Shown in pieces: positions 25,385-36,580 of a stretch of DNA of 64,000 nucleotides. The DNA comes from Raphanus sativus (lineage: Eukaryota > Streptophyta > Magnoliopsida > Brassicales > Brassicaceae). Position 1 is the stretch's first letter, and every line of letters begins with the position of its first letter. Both the position numbers and the translations under genes were made by a program. Below the pieces are notes generated by a model. It was not told where the DNA came from. It saw only the letters and a program-made list of their open reading frames with translations, and searched no databases. The stretch spans positions 25,085,043 through 25,149,042 of the forward strand of contig NC_079516.1 in NCBI RefSeq assembly GCF_000801105.2, written 5' to 3'.

Positions 25385-25750
25385 GAATACATGCGCAAGT
25401 CACTCGCCACTTTATTCGGAAATAGAGGTCTTTATTTGGGCAATGGAATGCATGAGGAATTTACGGTAGTTTTCGGTACGTTTGCAACAGATTGTTTTCA
25501 GTTGGTGAAGATGGCTTCGAAACCAAAAGAATGGCCAGCAGTTGCAAATTATTTGGAAGACATTAATTTCGTGAAGAGAAATTTCAATAGTTCAGAGCTC
25601 ACTCATATTCCAAAGAAGAAAAACAAGAGGGCAGATAGTCTAGCACGTAGTGCAAGAAACCAATCATCCTTTGTCGTCCACATGGATTTAGAGCTACCGA
25701 TTTGGTTTATAAAATCTACATGAGTCTATTGTTGTTGCTGACAAAAAAAA
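25385..25750 (+). mobile_element. 5'-truncated LINE (RNase H end) with 14-bp target duplication
   Basis: Flanked by AAACAACCTGAGAG at 25371-25384 and 25748-25761, overlapping the A run of the tail (CTGACAAAAAAAA). It is plus-strand, and the body is almost entirely the RNase H coding end. Confidence 0.85.
25391..25723 (+). pseudogene. LINE-type RNase H (RVT_3) C-terminal fragment
   Basis: 110 codons. The C-terminal phrase KKKNKRADSLARSARNQSSF followed by a conserved LPIWF ending is typical of the RVT_3 RNase H-like domain at the end of plant LINE polyproteins. The active-site N-terminal part is not recognisable, and the element is truncated just upstream, so the apparent ATG is chance. Non-functional remnant. 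Confidence 0.8.
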
Positions 25751-25784
25751 CAACCTGAGAGAAATCTTTTTAAGGTTGTATCAC

Positions 25785-25914
<130 letters not shown>

Positions 25915-25940
25915 AAAGCACAAAACTCTCCTTTCTTGTC

Positions 25941-26381
25941 ACTCTCCTACAATAGCTTCACTCTCTCCCAAACCCAATTCCAAATCATGTAAGTTTCATT
26001 TTAAATGATTTATTAGATTAAGAATATTGTAGGCGGTTGGTTTTAGTAATTTGGAAATTAGTTTTAATGATTTGTAGGTAGATTTAGGACTGAATATAGT
26101 TTAAGTATTTTGTTGTTTGTGTTAGGTTTTGCTAGTTTAGGAATAATATTTTGTGTTTACCAAAAAAATTAAAAATATTTTAATGAAAATATGATTTTAA
26201 ATTTTAAATTAATTAATTTTAATTAAATATATATTGTTCAAATATTTTGCCACAGGAAATACATTTCTACAAATTTTTTAATATATAAAAGCGGTTTTCA
26301 TTTTTTATAGAAACACTTTTTATAAAAACTTGTAACCGGTGTTTTTATTAATGTTTTACAAATTTTCAAAAAAATAGATTC
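25941..26381 (+). repeat. Local tandem duplication, unit 1
   Basis: Begins ACTCTCCTACAATAGCTTCA and runs to AATTTTCAAAAAAA. It is repeated at 26382 with few differences, mostly indels in homopolymers. No coding capacity. Confidence 0.92.
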
Positions 26382-26815
26382 ACTCTCCTACAATAGCTTC
26401 ACTCTCTCCCAAACCATTCCAAATCATGTAAGTTTTCATTTTAAATGATTTATTAGATTAAGAATATTGTAGGCGGTTGGTTTTAGTAATTTGGAAATTA
26501 GTTTTAATGATTTGTAGGTAGATTTAGGACTGAATATAGTTTAAGTATTTTGTTGTTTGTGTTAGGTTTGCTAGTTTTAGGAATAATATTTGTGTTTACC
26601 AAAAAAAATTAAAAATATTTTAATGAAAATATGATTTAAATTTTAAATTAATTAATTTTAATTAAATATATATATGTTTCAAATATTTTGCCACAGGAAA
26701 TAACATTTCTACAAATTTTTAATATATAAAAGCGGTTTTCATTTTTTATAGAAACACTTTTTATAAAAACTTGTAACGGTGTTTTTATTAATGTTTTACA
26801 AATTTTCAAAAAAAG
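26382..26815 (+). repeat. Local tandem duplication, unit 2
   Basis: Second copy of the unit at 25941, same order and orientation, about 434 bp. High similarity suggests a recent event. Confidence 0.92.
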
Positions 26816-27288
26816 TCTCACGTTTTAAAATTATATATAAAATTTATAGAGTGATTTGGGTGAAAATCCTACAAGAAGTAACAAATTAAAGAAAATACCT
26901 ATGACATAAAAATTGTGGGGATTAAAAATAAGAATATTTGCACTCCTTACACACCAAACCTTACATATTTGCACTCCATACACTAAACCCCCACAATTTT
27001 CTTCCCTCATCACTACCATTCTCCCCCCTCCACCCCCCCCCCCTCTATGGTATCAGCATTGTTTTAGGGTATTCAGCCAATTCACTCTAAAAACAATCCA
27101 GTATAGTCGGAAAGACAAAATTGCCGGTAATAAGAAAGTGATTTTCACTATGACCGGTAATAATACGTTTGTTTTATGTGCAACTGGTAATAATAGGTTA
27201 GAAGCAAAAGAAATATAAATGTAATTGAGGAAATATGACAGGTTCAAAAACACAAGATCAAATCGGACGATTACGTGCCGGCGAGATG
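26816..27288. other. Spacer, nothing recognised
   Basis: Contains a C-rich tract near 27023-27043 and several short overlapping frames without recognisable domains. Confidence 0.4.
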
Positions 27289-27305
27289 TTTTTTTTTTGA
27301 ACAAC
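27289..27305 (-). mobile_element. 17-bp LINE 3'-end stub with 15-bp target duplication
   Basis: The perfect repeats CGTGCCGGCGAGATG (27274-27288 and 27306-27320) flank only T10 plus GAACAAC. On the minus strand this is GTTGTTC followed by A10, the same terminus as the 59-bp stub at 44362. It is an extreme 5' truncation of a retroposon. Confidence 0.75.
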
Positions 27306-27320
27306 CGTGCCGGCGAGATG

Positions 27321-27841
27321 CTTAGCAGTGGTGTGTCGTGGCTATTCACCATAATCGATAACAAAATCAGAGCCATCAATTTGTTTTTTTTCTACGTTTT
27401 GAATGATCAAAATCGTGTGTTTAGTGATAGATTTATGTAATTGAAACATAAATAATCCGAAATCGCATAAAAATTTGATGATATAGGAGAAAATTGAAGC
27501 CGGCGGCCATGAAAAACAGCTTGAGCTGTCGAAAACCCTAAAACAATTGGGGGAAGAAGATGAGTTATTTACAATTATGCCACTCATTAAAGAAAAAAAA
27601 TAAAATCAGTCTTACGCGGTACTCGAACCTGGGAAACGAGGAAACTAGTTTGAGAGTACTAACTTAAACCACTAGACAACTGTAACTTATTCAAATATAG
27701 CTTGCAAACTTTATAATATAACCCTTTATATCCGAAAATAGTATTAAGGAAGTATAGCAACATGTTAGATTGACTTTAGAAATAGTTTGGTGGTTTGTAT
27801 TTAGCCAGGCAACAGAAACACAGGTTAGGTTAAAATAAAAT
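27321..27841. other. Unassigned, includes a tRNA-like segment
   Basis: On the minus strand between about 27690 and 27610, TCTAGTGGTTTAAG and GGTTCGAGTACC resemble RNA polymerase III A and B boxes. The arms do not fold into a good cloverleaf. It may be a SINE head or chance. The rest shows nothing. Confidence 0.3.
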
Positions 27842-28225
27842 ATATGTTGCTCAAGATAGTTGTGGAAATTGATTTAAGATTTTAGCATGTTTTATGATGT
27901 AAATATATGCTAAACAAATTATTTACCGGGTAACTCTTTGTGTGTGTAGGGTTAACAGCAGCTGTTAATGGTGTGCATGGGCATATTAGACAAGAGGAAG
28001 CCCAAACATGTTATTAACCGGATAATTCTTTTTTATGTCACATTTATGCTAGAAATGTGAACGGCTAAGACATTATTTTTATTAACCAAAGAATGTTTAT
28101 AACGCTAAATCAGTTATTTAAAGACTCTTATGGCGAAAGTTTTATATATATTTATGTTAGCATATTAACTAATTAAAAAAAGCTAAATATTCTAGTGACC
28201 GTTTAACACTTTTACTGTGCAGGTT
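27842..28225 (+). repeat. Local tandem duplication, unit 1
   Basis: Begins TATGTTGCTCAAGATAGTTG and ends near CTGTGCAGGTT. It is repeated at 28226. The phrases TTAACCGGATAA and GGTGTGCATGGGCATAT are shared with small differences. No gene. Confidence 0.88.
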
Positions 28226-28672
28226 TATGTTGCTAAAGATAGTTGTGGAAATTGATTTAGGATTTTAGCATGTTTTATGATGTAAATATACGCTAAACAG
28301 ATAACTACCCGAGTAATATTTTGTGTGTGTAAGGTTAAAAGCAGCTGCTAACGGTGTGCATTGGCATATCACACAAGAGGAAGTCCAAAACAGGTTATTA
28401 ACCGGATAACTCTTTTGTTGTGTCACATTTATGATAGAAATGTGAACTATTAAAACATTTTCTGTAACCAAATAATGTTTATAACGGTAAATCAGTTATT
28501 TAAAAGCCAAAAATATATTTGCGCTAATCCAAAATATATGTGTGTTAAACAGTAAATGGGGTAGCAGAAAATGGCGATTTTTTTTAATATATATTTATGT
28601 TAGCATGTTAACTAATTCAATAAAAAACTAAACATTCTAGTGACTGTTTAACACTTTCATTGAGCAGGTTTC
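28226..28672 (+). repeat. Local tandem duplication, unit 2
   Basis: Second copy with about 60 extra bases near 28500-28570. Divergence is greater than in the duplication at 25941, so it is older. Confidence 0.88.
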
Positions 28673-29737
28673 TATTCTTAGTTTAAGAATCAAGGTCGCC
28701 GGCTAAAACATTTTATACAACGATACACGCAAAAACTTGTAGTTAAAAAGGTTTTTGCCCTTTGATAAATAGACGCTAAACATATTAGTAACATATTATT
28801 AACAGGGAAACAAAAGATTTCAAGAATGCAGGGACTAGTGCTACAAATTTGTAACTTTTGTCTGGGCTAAATTGTCACAATCAGAAATTAAAGGGTTGAA
28901 TTGAGGACGTGTCTACATTTACAAAGTCGTGGGCCAATATGAAAATACCAGAAGCCCAGGGACCTGTTTTGCAATAATCTGTGAAATCACCATTGGAAGA
29001 GATCCGAGCTTGGCTTCAACGCGAACAACGTCGAGTCCGTTACAGTGCGCCAGCAATTGGAGCTCGGAACTGGTCTTGCCATAACTGATTCGCGAAGGAG
29101 GATAGCTCGAGAATTGGAGATGGCTTCGACGGTGAAGAGGGCCAGTCGCGGCGGAGGACGTTGTAGTGTCACGGAGGAGACGAGAACCCTGCGGTTGGCT
29201 TGGAGCGAAATCGCATTAAATGAAGGTCCTAGCGATCCACGGCGGCATAGGTGAGGGGTTTTGTTGGATTCCTCATAAAAAATTAGTAAATCTGTTACAA
29301 ATACTATATTCAAATGCATGTGAACCAAACTTCGAAAACAAAGACTGGATCAGTAAAGTAATGAACTTTTATTAATGGATCAGGAATTTAAATATATAGT
29401 TTCAAACACTGAGAAGCAAACAAACCGTCAAAGAAATTTAAACAAAAAAGAGATTGAGACTTCACGAACTTTTGACCAAAAAAAAAGAAGACTTCACAAA
29501 CTCTTGTGGATGGAGGGAGAGTTCAGCAGGAGAGCTTTGTTTCCTCGAGAAAAAATCGTCAAGAGAAAATCCAAAGCTTCATTTCATTTCTTTTGTGACA
29601 GAGGAGAGAGAAAGGAAAACATCAATTAGTTTACTTGTAACAGTTTGAAACAGGTAAACGGGTTGCTCAGTTTCAAAAAAGAACGAGGGTAAGAGAGTAA
29701 TTGAATTGGCCGACACATTTCTTGAAACGTAAAATAG
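28673..29737. other. Unassigned, with a GC-rich island at 28985-29260
   Basis: The 28985-29260 stretch is GC-rich and open on both strands (minus 28987-29328, plus 29045-29254). It looks like a captured or decayed exon or UTR, but no domain is recognised. No gene is called. Confidence 0.35.
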
Positions 29738-30290
29738 TAGAGCTGGGTTCGCGGGTCGACGGCCGCCCGCCCGCCCCCGCCAACCTGCGGATCGACTAGT
29801 TTTTTCTAACTCAAAATTTTACCCGCATGAACCGCAAAAAAGGATTCAAAAAACCCGCACCTGCCCCCGCCCAGTTTTGCGGATAACCCGCGGGTATAAT
29901 AAATTTTAATAAAATAATAAATTTAATTATATTTAATTATAATTAATTATTTTGTTAATAAAATAATCAAATTGTATATTTTATAATTAAAATTATATAT
30001 TTATAATTAAAATTTTATAATTTTATAATATTTTTATATTTTTTAAGAAAATAACTTTTTATTTTTAAAAAAAAATATCTTTTTTGAATTTTTTTTTTTT
30101 GAATTTTTTTTTGCGGGTAAGTGGGTACCCGCAATTCAAATTCAACCGACCACATCCGCCCCGCTTAAAATTGATTCAACCCGCACCCGCACCCGCATGT
30201 TAAATTTTTCTAATTGGCCGACCCGCACCCACCCCGCAACGGGTCAAACGGGGCGGGACCTACGGGTAAATACTCAAATTTCCAGCTCTA
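29738..30290. mobile_element. hAT-like MITE
   Basis: TAGAGCTGG at the left edge and CCAGCTCTA at the right edge. The subterminal regions are rich in CCCGC/GCGGG, inverted with respect to each other, and the centre is AT-only. Flanks TAAAATAG and GTAAATAG are consistent with an 8-bp target duplication that has gained one A. Non-coding. Confidence 0.7.
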
Positions 30291-30992
30291 GTAAATAGTG
30301 TATATGCCTAATTATTCAATAATCCTTGTGTGTAGAGTGCAATTTCTCAAATTTATATTCAAAAACAATTTTTAGGTCCGGAAATGCAGCACAGCGATGC
30401 CGTTCCATTCCACACAGGTGGCAGTAGTGCATTTCGTCACCCAGGTGGTAGTAGTACTCCTTCAAGCTCTAGTATTCTGGTTTTTTTTTCACCGGCCAAC
30501 CTTCTCAAGATACAGTAGGTCGGGAATTTTTGGTTACCATGACCGTGGAAAAGATGGTTCAACAACTTGGCTGAGAACTTCTGACACGTCTTCATCCTCA
30601 TCAGTCATCACCTCTCCGACACTACTTGGTTAGCTTTCATTTTCAAAGTATTATTTTATATATATTCAATGTCTACTATCAGTTGTGTTATATTTTTTTA
30701 TATTTGATATGTCAAACAACGACATCAGCGAAAGCATTCTGAAGATAGATTATGTGATGCTGAGACATGGTTATCCGACCTATTCAAATATGCCTGAAGA
30801 AGAGCAGATGTAGTTTTGTCAGTTTGCGGTTTCAATTTACAGTTTCTTATTTTTAACTGTATAGTTGTTACCGAATTTATTTATTTATTTTCTTGATTTA
30901 TCAAAAGTTCACTTGGAAATTGGGATTGACAAAAAAGTGGATGCCAGTTTACACCATTACATGAGAGATCACTATAGTGGTCAACTCAATGA

Positions 30993-31453
30993 TGTAAGTT
31001 CGAGATACAACGAGAACAGAAGGCACAAAGTAATTCCAAGAACAATATTTCTTTTATTAGAAATCCTTTCCACAATCTCTTACAGATTTGTTTGATCCGA
31101 ATTACACGACTCGACACGGATCGATTTCTAACACCTAACTTGCTTGATTCAACCCCTGTTGATCAAGTCTATCAATTCACTCAGCTCTGAAACCCCAAAA
31201 CCCTTTTGTGTTTCTCTCTGAGAATTACAATGTCAAAATCTCTAACCCTAAAACTAGGTTAAAACCACAATATATATTAAATAACATTTTCCTATTATCT
31301 AATATAATATTTCCTATATTTTACCATCACCAAATCTTCCAATTTGTGATCTAATAATATTATTTTAATGCTTATTTCGTCAGCCAAGCATATGGAAATA
31401 TTCCATATCATCACATCTTGATGTTTCCTTTTTGTTCTTCGAATCGTGTGTCA
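30993..31453 (-). repeat. 3' LTR of gag-only Copia
   Basis: 461 bp, plus-strand edges TGTAAGTTCGAG and GTGTGTCA. The polypurine tract lies immediately to its right at 31454-31465. Confidence 0.9.
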
Positions 31454-31670
31454 CTCCCCCTACTTGAGTAAAAAACTCTTTGAAAAAACTTCATGATACT
31501 TGTGGGACCATCAAAACTCTCAGTACCTTCTAAGCCATCGAACTAGTTCTTCAAACTCAGTATATTGATCATCCATTCTATCGTATGACACACTAGTATG
31601 CTCGTGTGACACACCTTTCGTAAACTTAGGATACAAATCTTTCTTAGCTATCCAAACATGTCCATATCTT

Positions 31671-33481
31671 CTAGGTTCCACATAACAAGAGTTCATGCAT
31701 CTTCCAAGCTCGCTCAGTCTGGTTTCTCCTAGAATAACAGAAAGCAACAGTAAGTCCGGTCTTACCACAAAAGAGACACCCATCCATTCGCGTAGCAACA
31801 ATTTTTCTGTCTTGTATCTTTGGAACCACAGTCTTTGCTTGAGTTTCATCTTTTCGTTCAGCTGAAACAACTGGGATTGAGGGTTTTACAAACTTGATTC
31901 CTTCATTCTTGTCAACCTCTTGTGAAGTCGCCCCTTGATAACCCAAACCCCAATTGATGTTTGGAGACTGCCCAACTGAAAAGATATGATCCAGACTTGC
32001 TGATCCAGTATTCAACATTCTCACTTTCTTGTAGTTCTCAGCAAGTTGTCTTTCCAGAAGCTGACTCTTCTCAAGTTCTTGATTCAATAGTTGTTTCATC
32101 TGATGAAACTTTATTTCAGACTCTTGTTGAACTCGATTCTGCTCTGCAATAACTCTCTTAAGAGACTGAAGCTTGTCTTCATTATCATCTTCTCTCACCC
32201 TACACTTTGATTCACCCTTCGTATCAGTCCGTTCCATCTCTAGGGTGTTGACTTGATCTTTTAAAACAGCTTTATCCTTGATGAGCTGTAGGTTTTCGTG
32301 ACTGAGTTCTGCAAATTTACCAAAGAGAACCTTATACTCGGCTAGAAGATCTGCATCTATATCACTTTCTGTATCACTGTGTGACGCATCTGAATTGGTG
32401 TGTGACACACATGACGCACGAAATTCACCTTCAGTAATGTTTTTTTTCCAGATCCTATAACTCCTTGAAGAGACACGAAATTGAGAGCATCATCTTTTCT
32501 TTCTGGCAATTTATCACTGCAACTTCTCTTCATCTTCATCTTCTTGGTGTTCACACAATCTGATTTTATGTGCCCATAACCATTACATCCATTACACTTG
32601 ATTTCTTTTCTCTTGAATGATGGACACTCTGTTTTGACATGCCCAATACCATGATAATTAAAACACACAACTGCCTTCCATTTATGTTTTTCTTCTTCTC
32701 TAGGCAGTCTGTCGCTGGACATCTTATTCAAAAGATTCATGGTTTCTTCAAGTTTCTGAATCACCAAGTGAATAGATTCTTCAAGCTTCTTAGCTCTATG
32801 GATGTCTTCACCAACTGTAATTCGAGAGTCTTGAGCAGGCTTTGAACACTTAGATTCCAATTCCATCTTCTCAGCCTTTAATATCCCAACTACCTCAGCG
32901 AACTTCAGTTTATCAGTGTTCATCGTCAATGTTATGGCTGTTTTATGTGCTGCAAACTTAGTAGGCAAACATCGCAAAAAATTCTTCACCAATTTTGCAT
33001 CTTCATATTTTTTACCTAAGACTTGTGCTTCATTGGCTATGGAGTTAAGCTTTGCACTGAAGTCTCCTATCTTCTCTTCATCAGTCATCCTTATGTCTAC
33101 AAACTGTGATGCAAGCAAGTCCAATCTTATCCTCCTAACATTCGCAGTAGCCTCGAAAGCATTTTGTAGTATATCCCAAGCCTCCTTAGCTGATTCACAT
33201 CCCTGAATAAGCTCAAATTGCTTTGCATCTACAGAACTGAAGATTGTATCTAGTGCTCTCGCATTGAATTTTGAAAGCTTTTTCTCTGTTGCAGTCCACT
33301 TTGTCTTCGGTTTAGGTGTCTTCAAATAATTTTCTTGCATCACAAACGGTTCTTCCCATCCAGTTTGAACAACTATCCAGATATCTTCATCAGCCCCACG
33401 TAAGTTTGCTCTCATTCTCACTTTCCAATATCCATAATTCACATCATTCAGCTGCAACATGTTTTGTGCCAAAATCGTCAT
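31671..33481 (-). pseudogene. Copia Gag with zinc knuckles and coiled coil, one frameshift
   Basis: Two overlapping frames form one Gag. 33481 to 32357 (374 codons) begins MTILAQNMLQLNDVNYGYWK and has a UBN2-type Gag region. Two CCHC knuckles follow: CFNYHGIGHVKTEC, in which the second Cys is Tyr, and an intact CNGCNGYGHIKSDC. The frame slips in an A8 run (plus T8 at 32440-32447). The other frame (32408 to 31671, 245 codons) continues with a Ser/Asp-rich stretch, a long charged coiled coil and the knuckle-like CLFCGKTGLTVAFC. Gag packages element RNA, and a gag-only element would depend on partners for pol. A single homopolymer slip is the only clear lesion. Confidence 0.85.
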
Positions 33482-33552
33482 ATTCTCTTCTCAGGATCTC
33501 ACCTTAGTTCGAAGAACTCTCCTTCGTTTAGGTGTCCTACTCTGATACCAAT

Positions 33553-34013
33553 TGTAAGTTCGAGATACAGCGAGAACAGAAGACACAAAGTAATTCCAAG
33601 AACAATATCTCTTTTATTAGAAATCGTTTACACAATCTCTTACAGACTTGTTTGATCCGAATTACACGACTCGACACAGATCGATTTCTAACACCTAACT
33701 TGCTTGATTCAACCCCTGTTGATCAAGTCTATCAATTCACTCAGCTCTGAAACCCCAAAACCCTTTTGTGCTTCTCTCTGAGAATTATAATGTCAATATC
33801 TCTAACCCTAAAACTAGGTTAAAACAACAATATATATTAAATAACATTTTCCTATTATCTAATATAATATTTCCTATATTTTACCATCACCAAATCTTTC
33901 AATTTGTGATCTAATAATATTATTTTAATGCTTATTTCGTCAGTCAAGCATATGGAAATATTTCATATCATCACATCTTGATGTTTTCTTTTTATTCTTC
34001 GAATCGTGTGTCA
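33553..34013 (-). repeat. 5' LTR of gag-only Copia
   Basis: 461 bp, same edges as the other LTR. The primer-binding site lies just to its left at about 33536-33551 (minus-strand TGGTATCAGAG). Confidence 0.9.
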
Positions 34014-34854
34014 CACACCATCCTCCGTATTTAACACAAGTACACGAACCAAAATTCCACCACTGCAACAGCTTCTCAAGCTCCAAGTTCTTGAACTTAC
34101 AAATGAGTAGATGCAAAAATGGGTTCAGCCGTTCAGGGAAAGGTACCGAAGACGATGAATCTGACTGTCTGGGAGGAGTTGAAGGTGCATTCGGTGAAAC
34201 TGAAAAAAAAAAACCAATAGCAAACCAACTCCTCTACCCGTTATAGCTACCATGGCAGGAGAATGATTTATGTCCACAACAACGGTTTTTTTGTTACTTC
34301 TAGTTAAGATTACAGAAAACGACGGTAATTCATTGACAATTTGGTATTGTTGATGTCGGCGAGCCCAAATTCAGGATCCAATTTCAGTGAAGTCATCCAG
34401 CTGGTTCAATCCCAAGTAGACGACATCATTTTGTCCCAAGTATCGATATCTGAAGATGGATCATCTGTTTCCAGCACCTTGATTCATGAACATATGAAAA
34501 ACCTTTTTTTTTTATGTGCATCTTCCAATATTTCATTTACTTATATTTTTTATATGATTATAATTATAATTTTTTATTGGGGAAATTTCATAACTACACT
34601 TTGTGTAGTACCACAATTCAACAATACCACCAATAAAGGGACATTTTTACAAATACACTTTTCATTAATGTGAAAAAGACTAAATTAACCTTAACTCATC
34701 TTCAACCTAATGTCTCCGTTGAGCTTTCGCCGTCGAGATTTCATAGTTTCATCGTCGTTTTCATCTAGACCAGTGATCTTCACATCCTCCTCGACTTTTT
34801 CACTCCCTCTTATAATTTCAAAAGCGAACGGATCTTCACATCTCTCATCTTGAA

Positions 34855-35133
34855 ATAACGCCGGTGTTCCTGTATCACGTGATGAGAGATCTGACGGTGG
34901 GGAAGCCAGAGATGGTCGAGTTCTACGGGATGGGGACAGAGACGGTGGAATCCGCGATTCACGCTATCGAAGAGTCGACGGAGTGCGGAATCCCGGTTTG
35001 GAGGAAGAGATCATCGATTCCTCCTCATGTGGTGGAGAGCAGCGAGATGAGGCAGCAGAGGTCCGTGGGGATATTGAGTTCGCTTGATATTAGGCAGCAG
35101 AGGCTCGTGTCTCAAATTACCAACCTTGGTTAG
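34855..35133 (+). pseudogene. Captured fragment of CBS-domain gene CBSX6
   Basis: The frame reads VFLYHVMRDLTVGKPEMVEF then ESTECGIPVWRKRSS and MRQQRSVGILSSLDI, closely matching the N-terminus of Arabidopsis CBSX6 (At1g65320), a CBS-domain protein. The codon expected to be the start is ATA (34855), so the frame lacks an ATG. After LDI the sequence jumps to a second copy of AGGCAGCAGAGG and soon stops at 35131-35133. Only the start of the first CBS domain remains. The 34690-34850 stretch reads like its 5' UTR. It lies inside a Mutator-like element, so transduplication is the likely origin. Confidence 0.8.
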
Positions 35134-35640
35134 CAAAATGAAGTATAGAATGTTTTCTTGTGCTCTGTGTTTTTAATAACGATGTATCATAGAGAGCATG
35201 GATTGTATAAGCCTAAACGAGAGTTTCAAGTGTTTTTCTAAAAAAAAATTAAGTGTATGTAGGGAGCAGGAAATGTAAAACCTGGAAGATGCATATTAAT
35301 TATTTCAGACGCTGTAGAAAGTCATCCTCATTTGCATTTCAGATTTTGTGTCTATGGAGTTGACTGCAGTTTAGTTTGTTAAACATCTCACTTTTTCCAC
35401 TTGAAAGGGTCACAAAGTTGTTATGACTTGCGCATGTTACATCTATCTACTACCCATTTGTTTGATCTTCTATAAGTAGACAACAGTGAATAGTTCTTTA
35501 AGCCTATCCAAGATAGAGTTTTCCTGTATATTTTCATCCTTGTTCTTCCTTTCTTGTGTGTATTGACCAGGTGGATCTGCCATGTTTACTTGAGCGTGCA
35601 AAAGCTTTTGAGTTGTCTCATATTTGACCTCTTGTGTTAG
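35134..35640 (+). other. Captured intron/exon-like sequence in the MULE
   Basis: The stretch has the composition of an intron or UTR. It ends with TTGACCAG followed by an open run reading VDLPCLLERAKAFEL (35572 on), which looks like an acceptor site and a piece of exon. The source gene is not recognised. Confidence 0.4.
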
Positions 35641-35689
35641 ACTTCAAAATCACATACATCCGATTATATAGAATATATACTTCCTCTTT

Positions 35690-36500
35690 GCAGTCTAAGA
35701 ATTTATAAATCATTTATAAGGTTTAGAAAAGAATTAATAAGACTTTATAAGAGTTTATAAAATAAATGTATAAGGCTTTCTAAATATATTATTAAAGTAT
35801 AGTTCATTTATAAGAGTTTATAAAATCAGCCTATAAGGCTTTATAAGGATTATAAATAATTTATAAATGGTTATAAACCATTTATGAAGATTTAGAATCA
35901 TTTATAAACCTTTATCCATAGTTTATATATATATATATATATATAATATTTATATAACTTTTTGTAAAGGCTTATAAAACCATTTATAAATTTTATAAGG
36001 GTATGTAAAATTTCTGAAGCGGTGGAACCTTGCTTGCTATCCACATGTGCCTCAAAATCTGCCACGTATCATATCTCTTTACAAAAACTTATAAAGATTT
36101 GTAAAATTATTTGTAAAAGTATATAAATCATTAATAAAGGCATATAAAACAAGTTATAAAATCCATAAACCATTTATAAATGTTTATAAAAAAGTTATGA
36201 AAGTTTATAACTAATTTATAAGGGGTATGAATACTATTAATAAGGGTTTATAAGGAGTATTTTAATTTATGAAAGCTTAAATTCAATTTATAAGGAATAT
36301 TTTAAGATTTGTATAGGTTTTTAAATCAACTAAAAAGTCTATAACCATTTAGAAAGTGTTATAAAACAATTTATAATGGTTTGTATAATAATTTATAAGG
36401 GTTTTTAAGGTATGTAAATAATTTATAAGGTTTTATAAAAAAAAATTATAAAGTTTATACATAACTATAAAGGATTATAAAATAATTTAAAAGGGTATAT
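35690..36500 (+). repeat. Array of TTTATAA-type motifs
   Basis: Tens of copies of TTTATAA, often TTTATAAGG or ATTTATAAA, at irregular short spacing on both strands (the core is nearly palindromic). An (AT)n run lies near 35926-35946. It is not a simple microsatellite because the motifs are separated by variable bases. Confidence 0.8.
36006..36084 (+). repeat. Direct repeat in the MULE, copy 1
   Basis: About 79 bp starting TAAAATTTCTGAAGCGGTGG and including TCTGCCACGTATCAT. The second copy is at 36501-36580. Both interrupt or border the TTTATAA array. Confidence 0.88.
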
Positions 36501-36580
36501 AAAATTTCTGAAGCGGTGGAGCTTTGCTTGCTGTTTGCATGTGCTTCAGAATCTGCCACGTATCATCATCTCTTTACAAA
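36501..36580 (+). repeat. Direct repeat in the MULE, copy 2
   Basis: Second copy of the 36006 repeat, 495 bp downstream, with several substitutions. Confidence 0.88.

Larger units (their letters stand above)
30993..34013 (-). mobile_element. Gag-only Copia element (TR-GAG-like)
   Basis: Two LTRs of equal length (30993-31453, 33553-34013) bound an internal region of only 2.1 kb. On the minus strand the 5' LTR is at the right. Next to it TGGTATCAGAGTAGG is a primer site complementary to initiator Met-tRNA. AGTAGGGGGAG next to the left LTR is the polypurine tract. The only coding content is gag (31671-33481); protease, integrase, RT and RNase H are absent. I count about 16 differences between the LTRs. 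No 5-bp target duplication is seen (AATGA left, CACAC right). Confidence 0.9.

Noticed and set aside
27610..27690. Possible tRNA gene on the minus strand
   Set aside because: A and B box-like words are present, but the acceptor and T arms do not pair well and no anticodon arm can be placed.
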